A stretch of DNA of 41,349 bases from Colwellia psychrerythraea (GCA_002163005.1 MAAF01000118.1:1-41349), one strand, 5' to 3'; positions 27,996 to 37,341 are shown, counted from the stretch's first letter. The notes: generated from the sequence alone by a model not told the origin. A program made the numbers and translations.

Positions 27996-28430
27996 ATGTT
28001 AAGTAATCGTAAATATTTAGGTGGAATTAAGGGGAGAAAAGTGAAAGGCTTTACCCTTATAGAGTTAATGATTACCGTTGCCATTATTAGTATCTTAGCA
28101 ACGGTTGCTTATCCTTCTTATAATGATTTTGTAGTGCGTTCTAATAGAGCTGAAGCTCCTCGAGAACTAGTTCGCTTGGCGAACTTACAAGAACAGTTAT
28201 TTGTTGATAGTCGGGTCTATACTGCAAAAATGAGTGATTTAGGTGTTGGTACAGCAGATGACTTTGAAACACCAAGTGGCAATTATAAAATCTCGGCGAC
28301 AGTAGTAGGTAGTACTTTTACGTTAACTGCTAATGCACAAGGCATACAAGCCACTAATGATGAAAATTGCAAGAAAATTGAAATAACTGATACAGGTCGT
28401 AAAACACCAATTAGCTGTTGGGAAGGATAA
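27996..28430 (+). CDS. pilE: Type IV minor pilin PilE
   Basis: A 144-residue prepilin with leader ending at Gly18 and mature start FTLIELMITVAIISILATVAYPSY, Glu23 at +5. Typical PilE features are RSNRAEAPRELVRLANLQEQLFVDSRVYT and a C-terminal cysteine pair (ENCKKIEI...ISCWEG) forming the D-loop disulfide. I use the ATG at 27996, with GGAG at 27982-27985 and just after the pilY1 stop; an in-frame codon at 27975 lies inside pilY1. It is a minor pilin here and not the major subunit, judging by the locus. Confidence 0.9.
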   Translation: MLSNRKYLGGIKGRKVKGFTLIELMITVAIISILATVAYPSYNDFVVRSNRAEAPRELVRLANLQEQLFVDSRVYTAKMSDLGVGTADDFETPSGNYKISATVVGSTFTLTANAQGIQATNDENCKKIEITDTGRKTPISCWEG

Positions 28431-28431
28431 T

Positions 28432-28776
28432 ATGAAAAATTTTATTATATTAACATATTGTATGTTTTTATTCTCTTTGTTCTCTGTTCAGGCGGCAATG
28501 CCAAATGAGGAGAGCGGAAAAAAAACGATTGAAGAGAATAAAAAGGTAAACGCTAAATGTCATGTCACACTAGTTGATGGTAGTGAGGCTATTATATTTT
28601 GGAAAACTCAACCTAAAAAACTTTCTAAGTTGGCTAATAACGTAGCTGGAAAAAGAGTATCAACGCAGAAGTCACTCAAAAAAATAAAAGTATACCGAGC
28701 TTTTCAATGTGTATTAGATGAGGATGATTTTACTAGCCCTAGGGCTAGGTCACTTGATGAGAAAACACCCCGTTAG
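28432..28776 (+). CDS. Small periplasmic TapY2/PilY2-like protein
   Basis: A 114-residue protein with a signal peptide (residues 1-21, ending VQAA). The mature part has two cysteines, KCHVTLVDGSEAII and RAFQCVLDEDDF, likely forming a disulfide, and a final ALD/SLDEKTPR-type end. Its size, cysteines and place at the end of the pilY1-pilE operon recall TapY2 in Aeromonas/Shewanella-type clusters and the position of PilY2 in Pseudomonas; the similarity is by pattern only. The ATG follows the pilE stop by one base, so translation is probably coupled. Role unknown, presumably in pilus assembly. Confidence 0.7.
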   Translation: MKNFIILTYCMFLFSLFSVQAAMPNEESGKKTIEENKKVNAKCHVTLVDGSEAIIFWKTQPKKLSKLANNVAGKRVSTQKSLKKIKVYRAFQCVLDEDDFTSPRARSLDEKTPR

Positions 28777-28795
28777 AATATAATTGGTTTTGTCT

Positions 28796-28831
28796 AAAAA
28801 AGCGATATGTACTGGGTGATATCACTTTTTT
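28796..28831. terminator. Bidirectional terminator at the end of the pil operon
   Basis: AAAAAAGCGATAT (28796-28808) pairs with ATATCACTTTTTT (28819-28831) with one mismatch, around a 10-nt loop, with A and T runs on both flanks. It serves both the pil operon and the convergent fimT-like gene. Confidence 0.82.
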
Positions 28832-28874
28832 AGTGATAAGGTCGGAAATAGTTACTCATATATTTAAGCGTTAA

Positions 28875-29498
28875 TTAAATACATACTATATTGTTGTTGT
28901 TTCTATCTTGGTCCTTTCCATCACCATTTATATCTGAGCTTAAATATGCTCGACCTGCTAGGGATAAGTCGATACCACGAGAAAAATCGCTAAAACCTTT
29001 AGGGCAATAACTAAATGTACCAATGTTATTATTACTTAACTGGCCACTAGGGCTATAGGTTACACTGTTAAAGTTGAATTCAAGCTTATCACCCGCTTGA
29101 ATAGCCTCTCGCTCTTTTATTAATCCATCAATTGAAACTATACCAATTCTTCCTGTCCAATCAATAGTATTTTGACAGCTATCATCAGCTTGTAGAGGGC
29201 ATAGAGTTGCATTTTGTCCTGAATTGATTGCAGTATTTCGTGTTGTCAGTAATAAGCGCTGAAGTTCTGAAATTTCATTGTCCACACGCATCTGTGTAGT
29301 GAAACTGCTTAAATTAGGTACGGCAATTACCATGATAATTGCTGCCACGGCGATAGTTATCATCAACTCAATTAAGGAAAAGCCAAGTTCTTTTTTAGAG
29401 GGGATAATAAGTATACTAGTTTGGAGTGATTTTCGAATTTGTGGTCTGGATAAGCCAGTACTTTTAGATTTGGTAATGTTAATTAGAGAGGGCTGCAT
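28875..29498 (-). CDS. fimT: FimT/GspH-type pseudopilin
   Basis: A 207-residue prepilin. The mature N-terminus FSLIELMITIAVAAIIMVIAVPNL, with Glu44 at +5 after cleavage at Gly39, is followed by RVDNEISELQRLLLTTRNTAINSGQNATLCP, which is typical of the FimT/FimU/GspH group. It fits a minor pilin of the same pilus; FimT proteins in some species bind DNA for uptake. The 39-residue leader is unusually long for this class; I see no better ATG downstream and no good ribosome binding site upstream, so the true start could be a non-ATG codon nearer residue 30. In Pseudomonas fimT/fimU precede pilV, whereas here the gene is convergent with the operon. Confidence 0.85.
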   Translation of the reverse strand: MQPSLINITKSKSTGLSRPQIRKSLQTSILIIPSKKELGFSLIELMITIAVAAIIMVIAVPNLSSFTTQMRVDNEISELQRLLLTTRNTAINSGQNATLCPLQADDSCQNTIDWTGRIGIVSIDGLIKEREAIQAGDKLEFNFNSVTYSPSGQLSNNNIGTFSYCPKGFSDFSRGIDLSLAGRAYLSSDINGDGKDQDRNNNNIVCI

Positions 29499-29558
29499 GA
29501 TATTTTACCAATTAGTACAACTTGTCTAATGTTTATAACACTTTCCTGTGAAACGCGC

Positions 29559-29598
29559 TAGTGCTATATATCGTTACGAATAACCCTATATAGCACTA
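29559..29598. terminator. Inverted repeat at the 3' end of pheA
   Basis: TAGTGCTATATA (29559-29570) and TATATAGCACTA (29587-29598) form a perfect 12-bp stem with a 16-nt loop, 11 bp after the pheA stop on the minus strand. No T run follows on that strand, so it may be a processing or weak termination hairpin. Confidence 0.55.
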
Positions 29599-29609
29599 TT
29601 TGCTTGTAT

Positions 29610-30785
29610 TTAAAGTTCAGAGCTTGGGACGCTCGTTGGGCTAATATGCTCAACAGGGTAACAACCTAGCACTTTAATGAAGTTTGTATGCGGAGTCATG
29701 TCGTTAATTGCTTCTTGCAAGGTAAAACTCTTTAAGTTGGCTTCTACATCAATATAAAACATTTCTTCCCAAGGTCGTCCCTGAATAGGGCGAGACTCGA
29801 GTTTACACATATTAATACCTTTTTCCTTAAGAACTAACAAACACTCAACTAGGGCGCCCGCTTTTTGACCAGTAGATAAAATAATAGCTGTTTTGGCTGG
29901 AATTTGTTCTGCTACGTCAATAGCTTTGCGCGCAACTAATATGAAGCGTGAATGATTTTCAGTTTGATTAGCGATAGATTGCTCTAAGGCATGTAACTGA
30001 TAAAGCTGACCACCTTCTTCGCTACCAATTACCGCTATTGTATCATCTTGTAATTCAGCGACTTTTGCCATGGCATCAGCGGTACTATCGCAATATTCAA
30101 TACGTATATTGTTTTGCTTATCTAGGAAATTACTGCATTGTGCAAACGGTTGACCGTGTGCATAAATCGTTTTGATTTTATCTAAGCTAGTATTTACTGC
30201 GGTTAACAAACAATGCTCTATTGGTTGGGTAATTTCACCAACAATAGAAAGGTTCGTGTGTTGCAGTAAGTCGTAAACTTCGTTAATGCTACCTGAACTG
30301 GTGTTCTCTATTGGGAGCATACCGTAATCGACTTGACCTGATTCAACTTGCTGCAATATATCGTAAAAGTTTTGACAACCTGATTCGATAATCTTCTCAG
30401 CACGACGAGAAAAGTATCGATGACTAGCAAGGTAGCTATATGAGCCTTTATCCCCTAAGAATGCAACGCTAACGGTTGGTACTTGAATATCAGGATTGGC
30501 TAAACTCTGTAAAAAAGCCTGTTGGTTTAATACCGAGTCTTCAATAATTGTTTGAAAGACGCTGGTAACATAGTGGGCATCTAAACCTAACGTTTTACCA
30601 TGCTTGATTAAACGTATTAAAAGTTCTTGTTCGCGTTGTTGATCACGAATAGGACGAATTTGCTGTACTTTGCTCTTTGCCACATTGAGTGTTAACGCTC
30701 GACGTTTAGCAAACAAGGCTAATAAATCTTGATCTAAAAGCGTTATTTCTTGGCGTATTTCATTTAAATCTAACTTTTCGCTCAC
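29610..30785 (-). CDS. pheA: Chorismate mutase/prephenate dehydratase (P-protein)
   Basis: A 391-residue bifunctional enzyme converting chorismate to prephenate and then phenylpyruvate for phenylalanine synthesis. The AroQ mutase domain (1-90) keeps Arg11, Lys39, Asp48, Arg51 and Glu52. The dehydratase domain (about 105-285) has IENTSSGSINEVYDLL and GSEEGGQLY. The ACT domain (about 300-375), which binds phenylalanine, has GALVECLLVL and the ESRP motif (330-333). The dehydratase TRF motif reads SRF here (Ser279), a conservative change at a residue important in E. coli. The start is GTG, with AAGG 8 bases upstream. No phenylalanine-rich leader peptide is visible upstream. Confidence 0.96.
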   Translation of the reverse strand: MSEKLDLNEIRQEITLLDQDLLALFAKRRALTLNVAKSKVQQIRPIRDQQREQELLIRLIKHGKTLGLDAHYVTSVFQTIIEDSVLNQQAFLQSLANPDIQVPTVSVAFLGDKGSYSYLASHRYFSRRAEKIIESGCQNFYDILQQVESGQVDYGMLPIENTSSGSINEVYDLLQHTNLSIVGEITQPIEHCLLTAVNTSLDKIKTIYAHGQPFAQCSNFLDKQNNIRIEYCDSTADAMAKVAELQDDTIAVIGSEEGGQLYQLHALEQSIANQTENHSRFILVARKAIDVAEQIPAKTAIILSTGQKAGALVECLLVLKEKGINMCKLESRPIQGRPWEEMFYIDVEANLKSFTLQEAINDMTPHTNFIKVLGCYPVEHISPTSVPSSEL

Positions 30786-30826
30786 TTGTTTACCTTTTTA
30801 TTGTGAATTACCTACTTTGAGTAGTT

Positions 30827-30856
30827 ACTCTAGCTAGCTTAGCTAAATAGTGTCAA
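30827..30856 (-). promoter_or_regulatory. Candidate sigma70 promoter of pheA
   Basis: On the minus strand a perfect -35 TTGACA (30851-30856) is followed after 18 bp by TAGAGT (30827-30832) as a -10 with 4 of 6 matches. Transcription would start about 35 bases before the pheA GTG. The spacer contains overlapping TAGCTA repeats. Confidence 0.4.
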
Positions 30857-30892
30857 CTGTTTCTTTAGACGTTTTTTGTTCATCAGTACTCG

Positions 30893-31279
30893 TTAAGGTA
30901 TGCATTGATAGACTATGGCAAAACTGCATAAGGTAGCAATGGCCCAAACTATTGATCTTAATAGACCGATATTTAACAAATAGAAAATATTATATAACAC
31001 TCTAGAGATGAGATGAACAATAGCCAACACGACTACTGTTTGTTGGGTATTGCCTGTTGCCAGCGCTAAAATAACTGCTGGAGCAAAAAGAATAACTGAT
31101 TCAAAAGCATTTTGATGTGCGGCTAGCGCACGTGCACCAATCCCGGTTAACTTGCTTTGTTGCTCCCTAGGGTGATTGTTATTATATCCTCCGAGTTTAG
31201 CCATCGCATAAGCTACAGGTGCTTTTGCCAGTAGTGGTAAAAGCAACGCTAAAAATAAGCAAATTATTAAAGTAGTCAT
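30893..31279 (-). CDS. MAPEG family membrane protein
   Basis: A 128-residue integral membrane protein with four hydrophobic helices (about residues 2-22, 54-72, 77-98, 106-126). The segment GARALAAHQNAFESVILFAPAV is the hallmark of the bacterial MAPEG group (membrane-associated proteins in eicosanoid and glutathione metabolism); the acidic/aromatic motif after the first loop may contact glutathione. Members are glutathione transferases or peroxidases or have unknown roles. It lies 51 bp after the acylase gene on the same strand, so cotranscription is likely but a functional link is unproven. Confidence 0.85.
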   Translation of the reverse strand: MTTLIICLFLALLLPLLAKAPVAYAMAKLGGYNNNHPREQQSKLTGIGARALAAHQNAFESVILFAPAVILALATGNTQQTVVVLAIVHLISRVLYNIFYLLNIGLLRSIVWAIATLCSFAIVYQCIP

Positions 31280-31330
31280 TATTTTCTCGTTATTTATCTT
31301 GTGTAGTTATTAAGTTATAGAAGTTATCAT

Positions 31331-33763
31331 TTAATAACTAAGTAAAGTCAGCTTGTAATGCGTTTTACCGGGTAGAAATGGTGAAGCTATACCATCTTCC
31401 CAGTCATTATGGCCCATGCCATAATATGGACTCCAGGGATGGCCTGATTGGCTGGTTGGCATATGAAAGATGCCATTTTCTTCATGACCAGGAGATACAA
31501 CCATGCGTTCTGAGGCGCCAAAAGATTTACCCTGTACTCTTGGCATATAACTATCACCCGCTAATGCTTTGCTAGGCATATCCAACCAATGGTTCAGAAA
31601 AGGTACTGCACTGCTGAGCGTGTGCTTTATTGCTGAACTATTTTGTTGACCCCAAGTGGCTGTATCTAGAGCTTGGTTGACCGTCATGTCCGCAATTGTT
31701 ACTTCTAGTGCCTTAATAAAGACATCTTGCCAACTACTTTCACCGAGCATCATAAAGTTTTCTGGTTGTTCATTAATTAGCTGCCATAAAGGTACTTCTA
31801 TTTGATGGCGAATGCTTTTGAAATTGTAAGCTTCATCAATGTTATTCAAACTATTATTTAATTCGAGAAAAACGCTATCCCTGATGTTTATTCTAAAATT
31901 TCGCACTAAACGATAACAAACTGAATCTATACTTGCTTTTAATGCGGTGTCGTTTGCTAATAAATCTTTTATTTGTTGAAACTTTTTATTTTTTGAAATA
32001 ACACTCTTCGTCAACACGTCCTCAAGAATGAACTGCTGCCAGCGTTGTAAAAAAATGGCCTCATCATCTAAGCCAACGTTAAGCAGAGACTGTTCATCAA
32101 ATTCTTTTAGAGCGAATAAACTATTTCTAATTTGTTTTGAGCGAGCACCGAGTGCGTAACCGCCATTACCAAGCTTTTTATACATATCACCGCCAACGAC
32201 ACGGGAGTTTGCTGTCCAAAGTCTATGGTTTTCTGGGTTAATAATTTGTGGGTATTGTGCAGGCGATAAATAACCCTGCCAGTTGTTCTCCCCTGAAGCC
32301 CATGATTTCGGTGTTTTGCCAATCATGCCATTTTTGTTGGGGATAGGCCCTATAATTGTCCAGCCAATATCACCGTGTTTATCGGCAATCAGCATATTTT
32401 GAGAAGGTATACCTGAGCGAGCCGCTATGTCAAAAGCTTGTGATACATTCTGAGCTTTTTCTAATTCAGTAGCTACCATATTGATTGCTTCTTTATCATG
32501 GGCAACCCAACGATATGCGAGTAACTGCCCCTGATGGTTTGTACCTATAACAGGTCCCCAAATAGTTTCTGTTACGGTTATTTCTTCAGCCTCTTGACCT
32601 TTAACCGCAATTATTTGTTTGTGGGTAGTAAAATTTTGATAACCTGACGGAGTTAAATATTGACTACTATCTGCATTAGTCGTTAGGAGAATAACATCAC
32701 TATAATCCCCATAACTGTTGGTAAATCCCCACGCTATATTACCATTACTACCTATAACCATATTAGGAGTGCCCGGCAAGGTGGCACCAGTAACTTTAAT
32801 CAGTTCTTTAGCTGTGATTGAACTATCAGTCGTGATATCTGGATATTCAAAAGAAGCACGGAACCAAGTATTAGGTACACGAATACCAAGGTGCATGTCA
32901 TTTGCAATGACTGCACTTCCTGTTGTACTTAAAGCTCCTGAAATAGCCCAACTATTTGAGCCCGGTAAATGATCGCCTTGATACTTATCTTTATTGTGGC
33001 TAGCTAATTCTTTGTTATCTCTATTTTTATTGTCAACATTGAAGCTCGATGCTGAAGGCCAAACATCTGTAGGCATCGGAGCTTGAGTGAATTGACTACC
33101 ATCAATAGCGGCATCCCATATACTGCCTTTAGGGTCTAAAAAGGCGTAAACGTCTCCGGATAAAACTGCTTTCATTAAACCGAGTGTACGTTCGCGTCTT
33201 CCATCATGATATTGCAGGTCTATGTACATACTAAAAATTGTCAAAATTGTGTCTTCTTCACTCCATTGAACTGGCTCTTGTTGCAATAGGAGGTACTCAA
33301 ATGGGGATGAGTATAAATATTTTAATCCTTGGTTTACCCCTCGAGTGTACGCCTTAATTAATTCAAGTTGTTTGTGAGGTAATTGAGCCGCTATGGCTCT
33401 TGCTCTTTCTCGAAAGCGATGTTTGCGAATTGATTTATCATAATCAAGTGCCTGAATACCAAATAAGCTAGCTAATTCACCGGCAGAATTTCGTCTTAGT
33501 AAGTCCATTTGAAAGAACCGTTCTTGCGCATGAACAAAACCAAGCGCTACAGCAATGTCACTTCTACTTTGAGCTTTAATCGTGACAATGCCTTGTTTAT
33601 CACGCTCAATGATGGCTGATTTCTTTAAACCAAAGACTGTTTTTTCTCCATCGAGTACCGGTAAAGCACCATCAATTTTGCTGTAAAGCCAAGTTGATGC
33701 CGTTGCTATAACCAACAGACTGATGAGTAGAGAGCCAGTGAGCACTTTTTTCAATTTTTTCAT
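31331..33763 (-). CDS. Penicillin acylase family Ntn hydrolase
   Basis: An 810-residue precursor with an N-terminal membrane/signal segment (about residues 8-27), so periplasmic. Family features: DGIPHI-like ERDKQGIVTIKA, ALGFVHAQERFFQMDLLRR, and the autoprocessing site GSNSWAISG, where Ser269 becomes the N-terminal nucleophile of the beta chain. NDMHLG, the N/R-rich GFTNSYGDYSDV and the late YRWVAHD fit the family. It cleaves an amide bond; known members act on penicillins, acyl-homoserine lactones or other N-acyl compounds, and the substrate cannot be assigned here. I start at the ATG read from 33763 (MKKLKKVL); a TTG at 33781 would add six residues. Confidence 0.92.
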   Translation of the reverse strand: MKKLKKVLTGSLLISLLVIATASTWLYSKIDGALPVLDGEKTVFGLKKSAIIERDKQGIVTIKAQSRSDIAVALGFVHAQERFFQMDLLRRNSAGELASLFGIQALDYDKSIRKHRFRERARAIAAQLPHKQLELIKAYTRGVNQGLKYLYSSPFEYLLLQQEPVQWSEEDTILTIFSMYIDLQYHDGRRERTLGLMKAVLSGDVYAFLDPKGSIWDAAIDGSQFTQAPMPTDVWPSASSFNVDNKNRDNKELASHNKDKYQGDHLPGSNSWAISGALSTTGSAVIANDMHLGIRVPNTWFRASFEYPDITTDSSITAKELIKVTGATLPGTPNMVIGSNGNIAWGFTNSYGDYSDVILLTTNADSSQYLTPSGYQNFTTHKQIIAVKGQEAEEITVTETIWGPVIGTNHQGQLLAYRWVAHDKEAINMVATELEKAQNVSQAFDIAARSGIPSQNMLIADKHGDIGWTIIGPIPNKNGMIGKTPKSWASGENNWQGYLSPAQYPQIINPENHRLWTANSRVVGGDMYKKLGNGGYALGARSKQIRNSLFALKEFDEQSLLNVGLDDEAIFLQRWQQFILEDVLTKSVISKNKKFQQIKDLLANDTALKASIDSVCYRLVRNFRINIRDSVFLELNNSLNNIDEAYNFKSIRHQIEVPLWQLINEQPENFMMLGESSWQDVFIKALEVTIADMTVNQALDTATWGQQNSSAIKHTLSSAVPFLNHWLDMPSKALAGDSYMPRVQGKSFGASERMVVSPGHEENGIFHMPTSQSGHPWSPYYGMGHNDWEDGIASPFLPGKTHYKLTLLSY

Positions 33764-34016
33764 AGTTAAACAAGCTATCAAAGAAGAATAAAGCAGAGTA
33801 ACGTAAAATGCTCTTGGAGAATATTTTTAGTTAACATTTTTATCAAAAAATAGCTTTAATAGGAATAGCGAGGTAATCGGGTGGGAAAAGTATCTATTAT
33901 CCTGGTATTGAGGATTATCGAAGTGGCTAAAAACAGAGGTAACTATGAATATGACTTGCTCAAATTCCTCTAGGACTGGTACTAATCAAGCAGTTTTTGA
34001 GGAGAATGATGCACTT

Positions 34017-34442
34017 TTAGCTAAAACTAAAAGTACTCTCACATTTTTTCTCTATCACTTCACTTTCAGGAGTTGAAATAGTCGGCTCAGTAAGTGTTTT
34101 ACTACTAGGGGTTGTGAAGTATGAAATAAGTTGATGTAGTTTATCGTTAAAAACCATTGCGCTAGTAAAAAAATCATTGGACTGATTAACAACATCCATT
34201 GTCAATTGTGGGTTTCTATCACTGAGTACTACTGGAGCAGATAAAATTAAACCAGTTGAAAAGCTATTACTGTAATTACCAGCTAAGTTAATTAAATCGT
34301 TGCTATGAAATTGGGTAGACAGCGTATTATTAATATCGAAATGTTGCACGTTAGCTGCATGTTTAGCATTGGCAGGAGAAATAGTCATCAAGGCTATGAA
34401 TGTGATGGTAAAACTAACTAATAGTAATTTAATTGAATTCAT
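34017..34442 (-). CDS. Small secreted protein of unknown function
   Basis: A 141-residue protein with a clear signal peptide (residues 1-26, ending ANA), a polar Asn/Ser-rich body with one amphipathic segment (about 85-108), and a Thr/Ser/Pro-rich C-terminus with a single cysteine. I do not recognise a family. AAGGA sits 8 bases before the ATG read from 34442, supporting expression. It is monocistronic between the acylase and glcB. The stop codon lies inside a perfect 8-bp inverted repeat (ACTTTTAG/CTAAAAGT, 34013-34034) without a T run. Confidence 0.7.
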   Translation of the reverse strand: MNSIKLLLVSFTITFIALMTISPANAKHAANVQHFDINNTLSTQFHSNDLINLAGNYSNSFSTGLILSAPVVLSDRNPQLTMDVVNQSNDFFTSAMVFNDKLHQLISYFTTPSSKTLTEPTISTPESEVIEKKCESTFSFS

Positions 34443-34677
34443 TGCTTATATCCTTTTAGCTCTGCCTGACTATGTTTAAGTATCGTGCTATTCATTTTTA
34501 CTAAATTGTTACAAGTATTACTTTAAGGACTATTTAATCATTATGCTAGCAAGATGAGACAAGTCGCTTCTTTCATACGGTAGATGGCATTAGCTTTTTA
34601 AAGGAACATTTTTAAGAAAAGCTGTCAGTCATTAAACAGTAATATTCTTACTATTAGAACGGTAGGGGCTACTAAAT

Positions 34678-34696
34678 ATTTCAAATCATTTGAAAT
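34678..34696. promoter_or_regulatory. Perfect 19-bp palindrome
   Basis: ATTTCAAAT and ATTTGAAAT flank a single C in perfect dyad symmetry. It lies in the 406-bp gap (34443-34848) between the small secreted protein gene and glcB, about 235 bp upstream of the former. The form suits a dimeric regulator, but no regulator can be named. Apart from this and the glcB terminator, I see no other clear element in the gap. Confidence 0.45.
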
Positions 34697-34746
34697 GGTA
34701 ACAATAAACTCGGGTTAGTTTGGGGATATAAATTCAGCTATGGCCA

Positions 34747-34806
34747 TGAAAAAATCAACACTGGCGCTATTGTTGATCTCAATATAGCGGCAGTGTTGAT
34801 TATTTT
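34747..34806. terminator. Strong terminator after glcB
   Basis: The 18-bp arms AATCAACACTGGCGCTAT (34753-34770) and its inverted copy at 34784-34801 differ at one position and enclose a 13-nt loop. On the minus strand the stem runs into a T run, 48 bp beyond the glcB stop; the plus strand also has a T-rich tail. Confidence 0.88.
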
Positions 34807-34848
34807 TATAACTCAATTTGAACTACTGAGTTTTAATATAACTAGAGG

Positions 34849-37017
34849 TTAGCTAAGTTGGCGCTTCTTTTCTAGGCGGTATTGATGCAGTAAAGGTTCG
34901 GTATAACCATTAGGCTGTTCTACACCTGAAAATATTAACGCTGCCGCAGCGTTAAAAGCAATGCTATTGGTAAAATCATTACTCATCGCTTGATAACTAC
35001 TATCACTAGCATTTTGTTTATCAACAATATTTGCCATTTTCTCTAAACTGGCCTGAACTTGCGCAATAGTACAAATGTTATGAGTAAGCCAGTTAGCAAT
35101 ATGTTGGCTAGAAATACGTAAAGTGGCTCTATCTTCCATCAAGCCGACATTATTTATATCCGGAACTTTAGAACAACCTACGCCATCATCTATCCAGCGA
35201 ACTACATAACCTAAAATTCCTTGACAGTTATTGTCTAACTCATCACTAATTTCTTGCTCAGTCCAATTGGTATGTTCTGCCAGTGGAATTGTTAAAATAT
35301 CGTCTATATTGGCTGGTTTACGCTTAGCAAGTTGCTTTTGTAACTCAAATACATTCACTCTATGGTAATGCAGCGCATGCAATGTTGCAGCGGTAGGTGA
35401 AGGTACCCAAGCAGTATTAGCCCCAGCTTCTACATGATTTATTTTTGTTGCGATCATATTAGCCATTTGATCTGGAATAGGCCACATACCTTTACCTATT
35501 TGTGCTTTTTGACTAAAGCCACAAGCTAGGCCAACATCTACATTGTTATCTTCATAAGCGCCAATCCAAGGTGTTAGCTTTATATCTGCTTTTCTGGCCA
35601 TAGGACCGGCCATCATGGAGGTATGAATCTCATCACCAGTTCTATCTAAAAAGCCAGTATTGATAAATACCACACGATCTTTAGCAGCGAAAATACAGTT
35701 TTTCAAATTAACACTGGTACGTCTCTCTTCATCCATTATGCCCATTTTAACGGTGTTTTGAGGTAATGATAATGCCGCTTCTACCCGTGAGAATAATGTA
35801 TTAGCAAAAGCAACTTCCTCAGGTCCGTGCATTTTGGGCTTAACAATGTAAATTGAACCTTCACTGCTATTGCTAAATGCGCTATTGCCTTTTAAATCAT
35901 GCAAGGCTATCAAAGAAGTGATCATAGCATCGAGTATACCTTCAGGTATTTCGTTACCTTGGTTATCGATAATGGCATTGTTTGTCATCAAATGACCAAC
36001 ATTACGTACGAACATTAAGCTACGACCTTTGAGGGTAACTGTGTCGCCAGTTAGTGTTAGAACACTCAAGTCATTGTTCATAGTGCGGGTTATGGTTTTA
36101 CCATTTTTATTCAGTTTGGCGCTTAACTTGCCCGTCATTAGTCCTAACCAATTTCGGTAAGCTATTACTTTATCTTCGCCGTCAACAGCCGCAACAGAGT
36201 CTTCACAATCCATAATGGTAGTTAACGCTGATTCAAGTACTACATCGCTTAATCCGGCAGCATCTTCCTTGCCTATAGCACTGTCGTCGCTAAACAGTAA
36301 ATTTAAATGTAAACCGTTATGAGTAAACATCAGGGAATCTGGCTTATTTATGCTGCCAGTAAAGCCGATAAATGCAGAGGGGTCTTTTAGAGCACTTTGC
36401 TGACCGTTATCCAAACTTACCATTAATTGTTGTTCGGTTAAGTGATAGCTGATTGCTTGGCTATGGTTACCGTTAAGCAGTGGAATAGCTTGATCTAAAT
36501 AATCTTTGGCAAACGCGATAACTTTTTTACCACGTACCGGATTATATGTTTTTCCTGGTTGTGCGCCATTTTCATGGCTGATTACATCAGTGCCATAGAG
36601 CGCATCATATAAACTGCCCCAGCGAGCATTTACGGCATTTAACGCAAAACGAGCATTCATTATTGGCACAACAAGTTGTGGTCCTGCCATCAACGCTAAT
36701 TCGTTATCGACATTACTGGTGTTGATACTAAAATCATCTACTTGAGGAACAAGGTAGTTAATATCTGCTAAGAATTTTTTATAGTGAGAAAACTCAAGTG
36801 GCTTATTGTCTTGATGGTAGCTATCAATACTTGCTTGTAAGGCATCACGTTTTAATAAAAGCTGCTTATTTTCAGGGCTCAGATCATGAATTATACTGGA
36901 AAATTGCTGCCAAAAATGACTTGAACTAATGGAAGTGTCAGGTAATGCTTCATTTTCAATAAAATCAAAAAGACATTGGCTTACTGTTAAGTTCTCTATC
37001 GTTACTGTCGCTACCAT
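34849..37017 (-). CDS. glcB: Malate synthase G
   Basis: A 722-residue cytoplasmic enzyme, the usual length for isoform G (723 in E. coli), that condenses glyoxylate with acetyl-CoA to malate. Catalytic Arg338 lies in [36 protein letters not shown] (metal-binding region) and the late [10 protein letters not shown] with the catalytic base Asp are all present, as are [27 protein letters not shown] CoA-site residues. GGTGA lies about 9 bases before the ATG read from 37017. In E. coli the G isoform serves the glycolate pathway while AceB serves acetate growth; here it is near aceA, so it probably completes the glyoxylate shunt as well. Confidence 0.97.
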   Translation of the reverse strand: MVATVTIENLTVSQCLFDFIENEALPDTSISSSHFWQQFSSIIHDLSPENKQLLLKRDALQASIDSYHQDNKPLEFSHYKKFLADINYLVPQVDDFSINTSNVDNELALMAGPQLVVPIMNARFALNAVNARWGSLYDALYGTDVISHENGAQPGKTYNPVRGKKVIAFAKDYLDQAIPLLNGNHSQAISYHLTEQQLMVSLDNGQQSALKDPSAFIGFTGSINKPDSLMFTHNGLHLNLLFSDDSAIGKEDAAGLSDVVLESALTTIMDCEDSVAAVDGEDKVIAYRNWLGLMTGKLSAKLNKNGKTITRTMNNDLSVLTLTGDTVTLKGRSLMFVRNVGHLMTNNAIIDNQGNEIPEGILDAMITSLIALHDLKGNSAFSNSSEGSIYIVKPKMHGPEEVAFANTLFSRVEAALSLPQNTVKMGIMDEERRTSVNLKNCIFAAKDRVVFINTGFLDRTGDEIHTSMMAGPMARKADIKLTPWIGAYEDNNVDVGLACGFSQKAQIGKGMWPIPDQMANMIATKINHVEAGANTAWVPSPTAATLHALHYHRVNVFELQKQLAKRKPANIDDILTIPLAEHTNWTEQEISDELDNNCQGILGYVVRWIDDGVGCSKVPDINNVGLMEDRATLRISSQHIANWLTHNICTIAQVQASLEKMANIVDKQNASDSSYQAMSNDFTNSIAFNAAAALIFSGVEQPNGYTEPLLHQYRLEKKRQLS

Positions 37018-37138
37018 TATTACTTCACCTTATTTTCAAAAACTTTATGTTAAAGCGTCAAGAATGTTTGAGTAAATATTTCTATTTAATCGCTACCTTA
37101 ACAACTATGGAGTTAAAGTAGTGCTAGAAATACATATT

Positions 37139-37166
37139 AGTGATAATCCTATGGTTTATTATCACT
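37139..37166. repeat. Inverted repeat in the glcB upstream region
   Basis: AGTGATAAT (37139-37147) and ATTATCACT (37158-37166) are perfect inverted copies separated by 10 bp, about 120-150 bp upstream of the glcB start. It could be an operator or a leader hairpin. The 358-bp gap 37018-37375 also holds the palindromic hairpin at 37313-37341. Confidence 0.5.
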
Positions 37167-37312
37167 GCTGGCAATAGTGCTTTAGAGTCGCTAAGGGGGT
37201 TGATAAACGTTATCTGGAATTGTTTTTCGTATAAGGTGTTGTTAAATATAAGTATTATTGTATTTTTAATGAGCTTGATAGTACATTGATACACATTATT
37301 GTACTTTATGAT

Positions 37313-37341
37313 AAGCACCATTCATATTGTGAATGGTGCTT
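37313..37341. terminator. Hairpin after lrgB sharing a 15-bp palindrome with the aceA upstream region
   Basis: AAGCACCATTCA and TGAATGGTGCTT form a perfect 12-bp stem with a 5-nt loop, 35 bp after the lrgB stop on the minus strand and about 300 bp upstream of glcB. Its core ATTCATATTGTGAAT (37320-37334) occurs identically at 39559-39573 before aceA. It lacks a T run, so it may be more than a terminator. Confidence 0.65.
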
